Assembly: GCF_025643255.1 (NCBI RefSeq)
Contig: NZ_CP087112.1
Location: 2,232,001-2,296,000 of the forward strand
Source: Halomonas sp. 7T
GTDB taxonomy: Bacteria; Pseudomonadota; Gammaproteobacteria; Pseudomonadales; Halomonadaceae
Reading direction: 5' to 3'
Length of the DNA stretch: 64,000 bases
The notes beneath the pieces are model-generated. The model worked only from the letters and a program-made list of their open reading frames with translations. It had not been told where the DNA came from and did no database searches. Positions 44,673 to 54,044 of the stretch are shown in pieces. Both the position numbers and the translations under genes were made by a program. Position 1 is the first letter of the stretch; the number at the start of each line of letters is the position of its first letter.

Positions 44673-47600
44673 TTAAAGAAGTGCGCCTTTCACTTCCACC
44701 GAGCTGCCGTGCCGGCTGGCACGTACGTCTATACGGACTGGCATTTGCTCTTTGAGTTCGCTGACATGGGAGATGATGCCGATCATACGCCCCCCCATTT
44801 GTAGCTCACTGAGCATGGCAATCGCTTGGTCTAATGCATCCTGATCAAGGCTGCCGAAGCCTTCATCTATAAACAGCGTATCCAACTGGATACCACCCGC
44901 GTAAGCCTGCACCACGTCGGAAAGGCCTAGTGCCAGCGCCAAGGCCGCCATAAACGACTCGCCGCCGGAAAGCGTCGCTACCGAGCGGCTCTTGCCGGTG
45001 TAGGTATCCGCCACGTCCAGCTCCAATCCCGAAGCTTTATTGCCTTTGGACGGGTCTTCGCGGCGCACCAATTGGTAGCGCCCGCGGCTCATACGTATCA
45101 GCCGCTCAGACGCCTGAATCAACACATCATCCAGCAGCACGCCTAGCACAAACCGCTGCAAGCTGATGCGGTTGCCGGTTCGCCCGTTAGCCACCTCACT
45201 GAGCGTTCCCCACACCCGGTATTGGGCTTCAAGCTCCGCTTGGGCCGCGTGGGCCGCGGTCAGTTTTTGGCGAATCCCTTGCAGGGTGTTTAGCCGCCCA
45301 TCCAACGCCCGCCACGCCTCAAGCTGGCTATCCTCTTCCGTCTGGGCGGCATCGGTGAGCGTGGTGAGTGCGGCGAGATCAGGCGGCGTTTTTTCCGCAA
45401 GCTGAGTACGGTAACTCTGTAACGCGCCTTCAAGCTCGGCTAAGCGGCGTTGATACGCCTCGACCTGCTGAGCAACGTCATGCCGCTGGACGTCATTAAG
45501 CTGCGCCGCTTGAAAGGCTGCTTCATCGTCAAAGGGGCTTTGCTGTAGCGCGGTTTGCCAATCCATTTGAGCCTGCTCAAGCGCGTGCAAATCGCGCTCT
45601 ACGCGCTGCTCCGCCGCACGCAGTTGCTCTTCTGCCCGCGTCTGTTGGGTTTGGCTCGCCGAGAGTGCCTGCTGTGCATCCTCCCATGCTTTCTCAAACT
45701 CAGCCATCTGACTTTCAAGCTTGGTGAGCGTTTGGCTCATTACCTCGGGGTGACGCGCCTCTTCTGGCAACGCCTGGCTCAGCTGGTCACGCTGACTCTC
45801 TAGGCGCAGCGCTTCCTCTTTGGCCTTTTCAACCTCCGGCCGCTGGACTTTGAGCTGTTTGTCCAGCGTACCCCAGTCACGGCGTAGCGCGTCACGGGCA
45901 CTGTTTTGCTGGTTAATCTCAGGCGCTACGCAGTTACGCCGCTGCACTTGCCGATGCGCGCTCTCGCAGGCGTTTTGCAGTTCGCTTAGCGGTTGGGTGG
46001 CCCATTCGCCTAGCTGTTGAATAAGACGCTGCGCCTGCTCAGCGTTGTAGCTAATCTGTTGTGCTAACTGTTGTTCCTGACGCTCGGCGGTTTGTAATGC
46101 GTGGCGCGCCTGCTCCTGGGTTGAGCGGGCGGCTTCCACCTGCGCTTGGCTGACAATGTCCGCCTCATTGGTTTCAGGCGCCGGGTGTTCAAGGCTGCCG
46201 CAGACCGGGCAAGGTGCATTTTCCTCTAATGTCAGCGCTAACAGCGCGGCCTGCCCCCGGTGCCAGCGCACCTCTTGCTCTGTTGCATGCCGCTTAGCCC
46301 GCTCTGCCTCAGTTCCACAATGGCTCAGTATCTCGATTGCCCGCTGCCGCTGGGTATCTAGTTCACGCCGGTGCTGGTTGAAGCTATCCAGCTCTTGGCG
46401 CTGAGTTAGCAGGCTTTGAAAACGGCTTAACTCTGACGGGGCGCTCGCTAACTGCTGAAATTCGGCGTGTAACTGCTCAAGCTTAACGCCAATGGCCTCG
46501 CCTTGTTGGCGAATGCTCTCTAGCTGTACCTCATCGCGCTGCAGTGCGCTATCTGCGCGCTGCCAAGCGGCCTGCGCTGTTTGGCAGCGCGCTTCAAGTT
46601 CGCTTAACTGATGACTTTTTTGGATAAACTCGCCCAACTGGCGATGGCGCTCGCGTAGTGCGGGTAGCGCTGTTTGGCGCTGACGCACTTCTTCAAATAC
46701 ATGCTGGGCCTGTTCAGCGCTTGCACGTTGGGCCGTTAGCGTGGCATCTGCCTGCCGCTGCTCGGCGCGGGCAGCAGCCAGTAACTGTTGCGCTTGGGCT
46801 AATGCATTACTGTAAGGGCGTAGTGCTTGGGCGTGTTCACTTTGGGCCAATTGTTCCTGAAGCGTGGCTATCTGCGCCTGCTGCTCAAGGTGGCGTGCTT
46901 TGTCAGCGGCCAGTGCATCCCGCGCCTCAAATTGGCGCTGCAGCGCGTGGCCCTCGTCACGCTGTTTTTCAGCACTGCGACGCTGCCGCTGGGCGGCGTC
47001 AAAACGCTCGCGTGCCTGCCCGACTTGAGGTGTTAGCGCCGCTACTTCTTGCGCTAATGACGCTTCACTTTCCAGTTCGCCGCCGGCCAAAATGCCACTA
47101 ATATGCTGACGATGATCATTCACCGCCCGCTCAATTTGATTCGCCTGGGTGCGCAGGCGCTCTTCAATGCGCTGAAAAATCTGGGTTTGAAACAGCTGGG
47201 AAAAGATTTTTTCGCGGTCCTTCGACTCTGCTAACAGTAGCTCACGAAACTTCCCTTGGGGCAGCACCATCACTTGGCGAAACTGATTAGCATCCAGGCC
47301 GATTAAAGCGTGCAGCTGGCTGTTGGCATCGGTGACCTTACGCGCCACCAAACACTCCTCTAGTTCGCCTTCAGGGGTCAGCCGCCACAGCTGGGCTTCA
47401 GCACTTTGCATGGTCGTGCCTTCGCCACTGGCTTTGGGGCGCTCCTGTTGGGGCACACGGCGCACTCGGTATGACCCATCGCGCAGTCGAAAATCCAAGC
47501 TGACCTCCGTCAACAACGTATCAGCAGCTTGGTCACAGCGCATTTGGCCGGCATCTCGGTCATTGCCGGTGGTTTGGCCGTAAAGTGCAAAGCAGATGGC

Positions 47601-47738
47601 ATCGAGTATCGAGCTTTTACCGGCACCCGTAGGGCCGTTAATCAGAAACAGCGGGCTTTTCCCCAGCGCCGTGAAATCAATCGTTTCACTCCCTGCAAAA
47701 GGGCCAAACGCCTGCATGGTGAGCGTTAACGGCGTCAT
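44673..47738 (-). CDS. sbcC: exonuclease subunit SbcC
   Basis: Large Rad50-like ATPase of the SbcCD nuclease, which cleaves DNA hairpins and protein-blocked ends. The 1021-residue protein starts with the FGPFAGSETIDF fold and Walker A NGPTGAGKSSILDAICFALYG, then two long Gln/Glu/Arg-rich coiled-coil arms joined by a zinc hook at CPVCGS (about residue 500), and ends with the signature TLSGGESFMAALALALG and Walker B LDTLFIDEGFGSLD. Complete. The ATG overlaps the sbcD stop. Length is close to E. coli SbcC (1048). Confidence 0.96.
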   Translation of the reverse strand: MTPLTLTMQAFGPFAGSETIDFTALGKSPLFLINGPTGAGKSSILDAICFALYGQTTGNDRDAGQMRCDQAADTLLTEVSLDFRLRDGSYRVRRVPQQERPKASGEGTTMQSAEAQLWRLTPEGELEECLVARKVTDANSQLHALIGLDANQFRQVMVLPQGKFRELLLAESKDREKIFSQLFQTQIFQRIEERLRTQANQIERAVNDHRQHISGILAGGELESEASLAQEVAALTPQVGQARERFDAAQRQRRSAEKQRDEGHALQRQFEARDALAADKARHLEQQAQIATLQEQLAQSEHAQALRPYSNALAQAQQLLAAARAEQRQADATLTAQRASAEQAQHVFEEVRQRQTALPALRERHRQLGEFIQKSHQLSELEARCQTAQAAWQRADSALQRDEVQLESIRQQGEAIGVKLEQLHAEFQQLASAPSELSRFQSLLTQRQELDSFNQHRRELDTQRQRAIEILSHCGTEAERAKRHATEQEVRWHRGQAALLALTLEENAPCPVCGSLEHPAPETNEADIVSQAQVEAARSTQEQARHALQTAERQEQQLAQQISYNAEQAQRLIQQLGEWATQPLSELQNACESAHRQVQRRNCVAPEINQQNSARDALRRDWGTLDKQLKVQRPEVEKAKEEALRLESQRDQLSQALPEEARHPEVMSQTLTKLESQMAEFEKAWEDAQQALSASQTQQTRAEEQLRAAEQRVERDLHALEQAQMDWQTALQQSPFDDEAAFQAAQLNDVQRHDVAQQVEAYQRRLAELEGALQSYRTQLAEKTPPDLAALTTLTDAAQTEEDSQLEAWRALDGRLNTLQGIRQKLTAAHAAQAELEAQYRVWGTLSEVANGRTGNRISLQRFVLGVLLDDVLIQASERLIRMSRGRYQLVRREDPSKGNKASGLELDVADTYTGKSRSVATLSGGESFMAALALALGLSDVVQAYAGGIQLDTLFIDEGFGSLDQDALDQAIAMLSELQMGGRMIGIISHVSELKEQMPVRIDVRASRHGSSVEVKGALL

Positions 47739-48883
47739 GACGGGTTCTCCTGCTCGCGGCTCAGGCTGGTGATGAGTTCACGCATGGCACTGGCCTGCTC
47801 ATCACTCATGGCGTCTCCGCTGGTTTGGGTAAAGAAATCGCTAAACATATCCAGCGCGCTAAACTGCAGCCGCTCACGGTCTAGCTGCTGGCGTCCTCGC
47901 GCCTCTAACATGCCAGGCTTTTCTAAATGCAGCACGTTGGGGTAGACATCGCGCAGCTTGCCCATGGGATCAAGAATTGTATGGCGGTCGGTCAGCCGCA
48001 CCAATATATAATCATCGGCTTGGGCATCAGTGCTGCCTTGCGCTAATAGCTCAGCCAGCTCACCTTCCAGCACGCGGACTTCCCGGCGCGGTGTCAGCGG
48101 GCGGTGCTCAATCTGGCTAACGCCGTTTGAGTCAATATCCACCAGCGTGACGCCTTTACGCTGGTTAGCCTCAGAGAAGCTGTATTTAAGCAGCGAACCG
48201 CTGTAGCGAATATGCTCGCCGCCGCGATACTGCGGCCCATGAAGGTGGCCAAGCGCCACGTAGTCAAACGACTGCATCGGCTCCCAGGCAACACTTTCCG
48301 CACCCCCTAAGGTGAGCGGGCGTTCGGAATCGCTGGCACTGCCGCCATCCACAAAGCAGTGGCTCATCAGTACGGTTGGGCGGCCTGCGTGACGCTTTGC
48401 CTCAATACGCTCTACCAAGTAGCGGTGAGCGCTATCAAAGTCGCGCACGTCTGCGCCAAACTCACTGCGCACAAACTCTGGGTCGGCGTAGGGGATGCCG
48501 AAAATATCTACCGTGTCGTCGTTAATCGACAGCGTGACTGGGTGGTCGCAGGCAGATAGATCAGACAAGATATGCAGCCCGGCTTGGCGCAGGTGGCGCG
48601 CTCCAAAACCCAGCCGCTCAGCGCCGTCGTGGTTGCCGGAAATCATAATCACTGGCAAACCGCGCTTTTCACACAGTTCGCCCAGCACATCATCCAGTAG
48701 TGTGACAGCGGCGGCTGGAGGTACCGAGCGGTCGTAGATATCGCCGGCAATTAGCACGGCGTCCACCGCGTCGCGGTCGATAATGTCCAGTAACTGGTTC
48801 AGCACATGGCGCTGGTCTTCCAGCAGTGAGAGATTGTGAAACAGCCGCCCTAGGTGCCAATCGGCGGTATGGAGTAGTCGCAT
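47735..48883 (-). CDS. sbcD: exonuclease subunit SbcD
   Basis: Mre11-like manganese-dependent nuclease subunit. The phosphoesterase motifs are LLHTADWHLGR at the start, IAGDIYDRSVPP, ISGNHDGAERLGF, and MSHCFVDGG plus ALGHLHGPQY. About 382 residues from the ATG at 48881-48883, which gives the standard N-terminus MRLLHTADW; the frame runs on to 48931 with no added similarity. Overlaps sbcC by four bases, so the two subunits are co-translated. Complete gene. Confidence 0.95.
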   Translation of the reverse strand: MRLLHTADWHLGRLFHNLSLLEDQRHVLNQLLDIIDRDAVDAVLIAGDIYDRSVPPAAAVTLLDDVLGELCEKRGLPVIMISGNHDGAERLGFGARHLRQAGLHILSDLSACDHPVTLSINDDTVDIFGIPYADPEFVRSEFGADVRDFDSAHRYLVERIEAKRHAGRPTVLMSHCFVDGGSASDSERPLTLGGAESVAWEPMQSFDYVALGHLHGPQYRGGEHIRYSGSLLKYSFSEANQRKGVTLVDIDSNGVSQIEHRPLTPRREVRVLEGELAELLAQGSTDAQADDYILVRLTDRHTILDPMGKLRDVYPNVLHLEKPGMLEARGRQQLDRERLQFSALDMFSDFFTQTSGDAMSDEQASAMRELITSLSREQENPS

Positions 48884-48949
48884 GGCAGGCTCAAGATGCA
48901 AAAGATGCTTCATCATAACAATGCCGCCCACCCCCTACCCAACAAAAAC

Positions 48950-48968
48950 CCCGCACGTTGGCGGGGTA
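48950..48968 (-). terminator. terminator of the DASS symporter gene
   Basis: CCCCGC / GCGGGG stem with a six-base loop about 25 bases after the minus-strand stop of the symporter gene, followed on that strand by five Ts. Confidence 0.8.
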
Positions 48969-48991
48969 ATCGCTACATCTTATAAGAGTCG

Positions 48992-50650
48992 TTAGTTTCG
49001 GAAGGCATCTGGATAGGTGGTGAGGTCGATTCCCCACAACAGGGGTAACAAGAAGTACACCGACGCGACAATCAGCAGTAGCGCAAAAATATTCAGCCAG
49101 AACCCATTGCGCACCATTTCGATAATTTTGATCTTACCGGTGGCAAAAATAATCGCGTTGGGGGGCGTGCCCACCGGCAGCATAAAGGCGCAGTTAGCCG
49201 CCATGGCCGCCGGTACCATCAGCACAAAAGGATGGATATCTAGCGCCAGCGCTAGTGACGCAAGTACCGGAAGGATCATGGTGGCCGTGGCGGTGTTAGA
49301 AGTAATTTCGGTTAAGAACAGCACCATTCCGGCGGCTAGCAAAATCACCAGCAAGAAATTCACGCCTTCCAGCACGCTCATCTGACCGCCGATCCAAGCC
49401 GCTAAGCCAGAGGAGCCAAAACCAGCCGCAATCGCTAAACCACCGCCAAACAGTAGCAAGATGCCCCACGGCACGTCTTTTGCCACATCCCACCCCAGCA
49501 AGCAGCCACCTTTATTAGGCGAGGGGATTAAAAACAGCAGAATCGCGGCAAAAATAGCGATCATAGTGTCGTTAATACCGGGAATCGCGAGTATCTGCCC
49601 CTGCCACAAGAACGAGCGGGTAATCCAGAAAAACGCTGCAAACAGGAAAACCCCCAATACCGCTTTCTCTTCAAACGTAATGCTACCCAGCGCTTCCTTT
49701 TCTTTAGCAATGAGCGCTCTGCCCCCTGGCAGCTTGGTGAACTTAATCGGGTAAATAAAGCGCGTCAGCATCACCCAGCCGATAAAGAGCAGCACTACCA
49801 CAACCGGGAACGCAAACATCATCCAGCTTGCAAAGGTGATCTCAACACCAAACAGCTCATTCACAATGGCTGCCAGGATGATATTGGGCGGCGTACCAAT
49901 CAGGGTGCCCAAACCACCGATAGTGCCGCCGTAGCCGACGCCAAAAATCAGCGCTTTACTGAATTTATCGATGTCTTCGCTGTGGTCTTCGCCGCTTTTA
50001 TTCAGTTCCTGGGTGACTTGATACACAATCGCGGTGCCAATAGGCAGCATCATCATGACCGACGCCGTGTTGGAGACCCACATCGATAGAAAGCCGGTAG
50101 CCGCCATAAAGCCGAACACAATGCTGTTAATGCTGGTGCCCAATACGGCAATAATATTCAGTGCGATGCGCTTATGCAGATCCCACTTTTCCATGGCCAG
50201 CGCAATCATAAAACCGCCCAGGAAAAGGAAAATAATTGGATTACCATAAGCCGCCGTGACAGCACTGCTCTCCAGCGCCCCCGTCATCGGCAATAACACA
50301 ATGGGCAGTAGCGACGTCACCGGAATAGGGATCGCTTCGGTAATCCACCAAACGGCGACCCACAGCGTGGTGGCAAGCACCATACGACCTTCAAAACTGA
50401 GGTCTGCCGGGTGGAAAAACAGCACGACAAAGGCAAACAGCATCGGCCCTAACAGCAAACCCACTTTTTGAGCGGCGTTATAGGCGGGTGGGCGTGGTGG
50501 CTTGTCGCCACTGCTCTGCCGTTTGTCTGAAGAACCTGGAGAGGAGCTACCTGTGCCCGTGGTTGGCAACGCGCACATCAGGAGGTTTTTGACTTGGTCA
50601 TGGGAGTGCCAAAGCGACTCCCAGAGTGTCATCGTGGCAGTTCTGCGCAT
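48992..50650 (-). CDS. DASS-family sodium:dicarboxylate/tricarboxylate symporter
   Basis: A membrane transporter of about 550 residues of the SLC13 family. The core shows the family signatures ILPVLASLALALDIHPFVLM, FGVGYGGTIGGLGTLIGTPPN and FMLPVGTPPNAIIFATGKI, and NTASVMMMLPIGTAI with the substrate/sodium SNT loops. An N-terminal extension of about 60 residues is serine-, glycine- and lysine-rich and not membrane-embedded. Likely substrates are succinate, malate, fumarate or citrate. The start is uncertain: ATG at 50648-50650 or at 50630-50632 are both without clear ribosome sites. Divergent from the CDP-alcohol gene. Confidence 0.9.
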   Translation of the reverse strand: MRRTATMTLWESLWHSHDQVKNLLMCALPTTGTGSSSPGSSDKRQSSGDKPPRPPAYNAAQKVGLLLGPMLFAFVVLFFHPADLSFEGRMVLATTLWVAVWWITEAIPIPVTSLLPIVLLPMTGALESSAVTAAYGNPIIFLFLGGFMIALAMEKWDLHKRIALNIIAVLGTSINSIVFGFMAATGFLSMWVSNTASVMMMLPIGTAIVYQVTQELNKSGEDHSEDIDKFSKALIFGVGYGGTIGGLGTLIGTPPNIILAAIVNELFGVEITFASWMMFAFPVVVVLLFIGWVMLTRFIYPIKFTKLPGGRALIAKEKEALGSITFEEKAVLGVFLFAAFFWITRSFLWQGQILAIPGINDTMIAIFAAILLFLIPSPNKGGCLLGWDVAKDVPWGILLLFGGGLAIAAGFGSSGLAAWIGGQMSVLEGVNFLLVILLAAGMVLFLTEITSNTATATMILPVLASLALALDIHPFVLMVPAAMAANCAFMLPVGTPPNAIIFATGKIKIIEMVRNGFWLNIFALLLIVASVYFLLPLLWGIDLTTYPDAFRN

Positions 50651-50903
50651 TTTCAAAGTACCGCTTGCAGTCAGGTGATCGAAAGGGCGCTTCGCTTAGC
50701 AAACCCTTATGGCGTATTCAAACCAGCCTAGCTGGCTTTTGGGTGCCCTTTATTCACTCAAGCCACGCATTAGTCCAGTTAATTAGCGGCAATTACAACC
50801 AAAGTCTAACTACTTTAGTTGTATTCGCTAGTGCACTGTCCCCTTGCATGACATGGCAAGCTGATCACGGTAGGTTGGGGCCATTTTCCAAGGAGATACT
50901 CAC

Positions 50904-51542
50904 GTGCTCGACCGCTTTACTATGCCGTTAACCCACCGACCGCTTGCCCGCCTCGCTCGGCATCTCCATAACTGGAAGGTCTCCCCTGACCAAGTCACGT
51001 TAGCCGCTTTTTTGGTGGGGATGAGCGCGCTCCCGCTGCTCGCTTTTGAATATTACGCTTTTGCACTTATAGCGATTTTACTCAACCGCCTGGGCGATGG
51101 GCTGGATGGCGCCCTTGCCCGATTGAGCGGGCAACAAAGTGATGCCGGTGGATTTATCGATATTGGGTTAGATTTTGTCTTTTATGCAGCGGTCGTGCTG
51201 GGGTTCGCGCTAGCCAACCCTGCGCAAAATGCGCTAGCCGCAGCAGTGCTACTGTTCGCTTTTATTGGCACAGGCACCTCCTTTTTAGCCTTTGCCATTG
51301 CGGCGAAAGCACGCAACGTCGAACGGCCAAACTTTCCACAAAAGGCGTTTTACTATTTAGAGGGATTAACCGAAGGCACAGAAACCGTTATCGCGTTAGT
51401 GCTCTTCTGTTTATTTCCTGAGGATTTTCCATGGCTAGCGGGGGTATTTTCCGCCGCGTGTATGATAACGACGGCCACACGGCTATGGGGAGGTTACTGG
51501 ACGCTGCGCGCTCACCCACGCAGTGAAAACATACGCCGCTAA
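50904..51542 (+). CDS. CDP-alcohol phosphatidyltransferase family protein
   Basis: Inner-membrane enzyme of 212 residues with five or six transmembrane helices. The catalytic motif D-x2-D-G-x2-A-R-x8-G-x3-D-x3-D is complete in GDGLDGALARLSGQQSDAGG followed by FIDIGLD. It transfers the phosphatidyl group from CDP-diacylglycerol to an unknown alcohol. The gene starts with GTG, with AAGGAG nine bases upstream. Relatives include PgsA and PssA, but the sequence is distinct, and the alcohol cannot be stated. Confidence 0.9.
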   Translation: MLDRFTMPLTHRPLARLARHLHNWKVSPDQVTLAAFLVGMSALPLLAFEYYAFALIAILLNRLGDGLDGALARLSGQQSDAGGFIDIGLDFVFYAAVVLGFALANPAQNALAAAVLLFAFIGTGTSFLAFAIAAKARNVERPNFPQKAFYYLEGLTEGTETVIALVLFCLFPEDFPWLAGVFSAACMITTATRLWGGYWTLRAHPRSENIRR

Positions 51543-51549
51543 CGCTTAG

Positions 51550-51585
51550 ACGCAACGGCTTGCCGTTAGGCGTAACGAGATTTTT
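51550..51585 (+). terminator. probable terminator of the CDP-alcohol transferase gene
   Basis: ACGC-AACGGC / GCCGTT-GCGT stem interrupted by two unpaired bases, then five Ts after a short gap. Lies just downstream of the stop. Confidence 0.5.
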
Positions 51586-51732
51586 GTATGTATAACTTTT
51601 TGTAGCTTTTTTGTATTGGTGATTGATTCTGACTAACTCGCGTATTAGCCTCGATTAGGTGGAAAGGCGCAAAAACGCGTCCAACCATCATCTAAGCGAC
51701 TGTAACCATTAGCATTCACAAGGAAAAGTGGC

Positions 51733-52062
51733 ATGCCATCTATTGATTTAAAAGATATTTCTCAACAAGGCCTGCAACTGGCTATTCAAGAAATCAGGGA
51801 AGAAATGTTTGATACCCCTGCCTGCGATCACACCATTGCCAAACTGCTTAGCCACTGTGGCCAGTTTGAAGCCGCTGAACGACACATCGATGAAATGCTG
51901 CTGAAATGGGGTGCATCCCCTGAAGTGGTTCGCCTTACCGAGCAGGCTTATATCACCATGATGACGTGCCGCGCCAATACTACCGATGAATCAGCCTCCG
52001 CGACTGTGGCAAGTCATCCCTCCCATTCCAATGCCGGCTCTCAACTCTCTGCTATTGCCTAA
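51733..52062 (+). CDS. hypothetical protein, lineage-restricted
   Basis: A 109-residue soluble protein I do not recognise. The N-terminal 80 residues look alpha-helical, with a TPR-like rhythm (AIQEIREEMFDTPACDHTIA, then KLLSHCGQFEAAERHIDEML); the last 25 are Ser/Ala-rich and disordered. Good ribosome site (AAGGAAA) before the ATG. Its long 190-base upstream region begins with the terminator at 51550. No neighbour gives a clue to its role. Confidence 0.55.
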   Translation: MPSIDLKDISQQGLQLAIQEIREEMFDTPACDHTIAKLLSHCGQFEAAERHIDEMLLKWGASPEVVRLTEQAYITMMTCRANTTDESASATVASHPSHSNAGSQLSAIA

Positions 52063-52120
52063 CGACATTGCACCCTTAGACATTTCACCTTTAACCGTTA
52101 ATAGCAGCGTGAAGTGAACA

Positions 52121-52182
52121 AAACGGCTTGCCCCACATAAAACATCATCAGCGGGGTCGCTGTTCGCGGTGGCAAGCCGTTT
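52121..52182. terminator. convergent-gene hairpin
   Basis: AAACGGCTTGCC pairs with GGCAAGCCGTTT over a 38-base interior that has its own CCCC...GGGG pairing. It lies between two convergent genes (stops at 52062 and 52190) and may terminate both. Confidence 0.6.
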
Positions 52183-52189
52183 GGAGTGT

Positions 52190-52519
52190 CTAGTCTAGGT
52201 CGTCAAGCGTTACCACCACGTCTTGAGTTGAGACGTCAACCTTCCAAAAAGTGTAGCTGTCGCTGTCTTCATCGACGACACGAATATCGAAGATAGGGCT
52301 GTTATAGCCCGTAATCGTCACCCGCTGTGTTTCACCATCCACTAGAACGTCATTGCCGAGCACATCCTCTTCCCAACTTTGCGAATCTGCCGGACTTACG
52401 TACATGTAGTACAGGGTATACCCCGTGCGGTTAGTGACATCTACGTAGTAGTCGGCCGCCATAACCAGCGACGAACTACACAGCATCAGCAGTGCAGCTA
52501 ATAACACTTTAATGCGCAT
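52190..52519 (-). CDS. small secreted protein, unknown function
   Basis: A 109-residue precursor. Starting at the ATG at 52517-52519 it has a typical signal peptide (MRIKVLLAALLMLCSSSLVM, cleavage after MA before ADYY). The mature 85 residues are rich in Asp, Tyr, Val and Thr: YYVDVTNRTGYTLYYMYVSP, WEEDVLGNDVLVDGE and TFWKVDVSTQDVVVTLDDLD. This all-beta-looking, acidic composition resembles small secreted beta-sandwich proteins often described as 'argininosuccinate-like' or of unknown family; I assign none. The frame runs on 34 codons upstream without a signal. Acidic surface is normal for a halophile exoprotein. Confidence 0.65.
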   Translation of the reverse strand: MRIKVLLAALLMLCSSSLVMAADYYVDVTNRTGYTLYYMYVSPADSQSWEEDVLGNDVLVDGETQRVTITGYNSPIFDIRVVDEDSDSYTFWKVDVSTQDVVVTLDDLD

Positions 52520-52752
52520 TGATACATTCCTTATTCTTTTTCTTCTTTGAGAGAAGCCATTGATGACATGAGATGTGCCGCTAAGCGTGAAACTTAGCGA
52601 CTGACGCAGTATATCGCCCACTGCTCATTTAAGTGAGCACCTTCACAGAGTTTTTAGCACGCCTCCCCGCGCTCTACTCGCAACTGGTAGAATATTGCCC
52701 CTTTCAGGCATGCCCACGCACCGTTTCCCTTCTACTACCTGAGAGCCGCGCA

Positions 52753-53976
52753 ATGATCGCCACCTTCAACACCGTGTTTCAGCCACTCTTTCGGCTGGGA
52801 CTTATCCCGCAGATTTTAATTGGTATTGTTGCCGGGGTTTGCATCGCCCTTTTCGCACCCGATATGGCAGGCAATGTGGCGCTGCTTGGCCAGCTATTTA
52901 TTGCCGCGCTGCAAGCGGTTGCCCCCATTTTAGTGTTTGTACTGGTTGCCGCGGCCATCGCTGCGCACAAGAAGGGTCAACCCACGCATATCCGTCCCGT
53001 GCTGCTGCTCTACGTTGCCGGTACATTAATCGCTGCGCTGATTGCAGTAGGCGCCAGTTTCCTGTTCCCCACCGAGCTTTCGTTAAATGCGGGGCAAATT
53101 GACGGCAACCCACCTGGGGATATTTTTAGCGTTCTAAGAGACCTGTTATTAAACGCGGTGGCTAACCCGGTAAGTGCGCTAATGGAAGCCAACTTTATCG
53201 CTATTCTGGCATGGGCCATTGGCCTTGGTTTAACGCTGCGCCAAGCCAGCGATACCACCCGCCAAGCGTTAAGCGATTTATCCACGGCCGTCACCCGCAT
53301 CGTCACCCTGGTGATTCGGTTAGCCCCCATTGGCATCTTTGGCTTAGTCGCGGGAACCTTGGCAGAATCAGGAGTCGCTGCACTGCTGAACTACGCTCAG
53401 CTGTTGGGTGTCATTGTGGGCTGTATGCTCTTTGTTGCGCTGGTGAGCAATCCGCTGCTCGTTTACTTCACTACCCGTCAGAACCCTTACCCGCTGGTGT
53501 TCACCTGCCTGCGCGGCAGTGCTATTACCGCCTTTTTCACCCGCAGCTCAGCGGCGAATATCCCTGTTAATTTAGAGCTTTGCCGCCATCTAAAGCTGGA
53601 CGCCGACACCTACGCTATTTCCATTCCGCTGGGCGCCACCGTCAATATGTGCGGTGCCGCCATCACCATAACGGTGATTACCTTGGCGACTGCCCATACG
53701 CTAGGCATTAGCGTCGACTTCCCCACCGCCCTGCTGCTTTGCGTGGTATCGGCACTGGCCGCCTGCGGGGTTTCAGGCGTCGCCGGTGGTTCGTTGATGC
53801 TCATCCCCATGGCCGCTAACCTATTTGGTATTCCCACAGAAGTTGCCATGCAGGCGGTGGCGATTGGCTTTGTGATTAGCGTGGTCCAGGACGCAACCGA
53901 AACCGCGCTTAACTCCTCAACGGATGTGCTGTTCACGGCGGCGGCCTGCCAGGCAAACGAGGCGACGCGCACTTAA
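52753..53976 (+). CDS. sstT: sodium:serine/threonine symporter SstT
   Basis: Dicarboxylate/amino acid:cation symporter of the inner membrane that imports serine and threonine with Na+. 407 residues from the ATG at 52753 ([13 protein letters not shown]), matching family length; a GTG start at 52633 would add 40 unrelated residues. Landmarks: [39 protein letters not shown] with the SstT-type serine-rich loop, [19 protein letters not shown] and [20 protein letters not shown]. The SRSSAANIP and [10 protein letters not shown] motifs distinguish it from glutamate carriers. Confidence 0.95.
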   Translation: MIATFNTVFQPLFRLGLIPQILIGIVAGVCIALFAPDMAGNVALLGQLFIAALQAVAPILVFVLVAAAIAAHKKGQPTHIRPVLLLYVAGTLIAALIAVGASFLFPTELSLNAGQIDGNPPGDIFSVLRDLLLNAVANPVSALMEANFIAILAWAIGLGLTLRQASDTTRQALSDLSTAVTRIVTLVIRLAPIGIFGLVAGTLAESGVAALLNYAQLLGVIVGCMLFVALVSNPLLVYFTTRQNPYPLVFTCLRGSAITAFFTRSSAANIPVNLELCRHLKLDADTYAISIPLGATVNMCGAAITITVITLATAHTLGISVDFPTALLLCVVSALAACGVSGVAGGSLMLIPMAANLFGIPTEVAMQAVAIGFVISVVQDATETALNSSTDVLFTAAACQANEATRT

Positions 53977-53986
53977 CCTGTTCAGC

Positions 53987-54018
53987 GGGGGAGCCGCTGC
54001 GTGATGTAGCGCTCCCCC
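53987..54018. other. hairpin between sstT and the MFS gene
   Basis: Eight-base stem GGGGGAGC / GCTCCCCC with a 16-base loop in the convergent intergenic gap. No T-run follows on either strand, so its role as terminator is uncertain. Confidence 0.4.
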
Positions 54019-54044
54019 ACTTCAGCATTACCTCGTTGCTGGCA

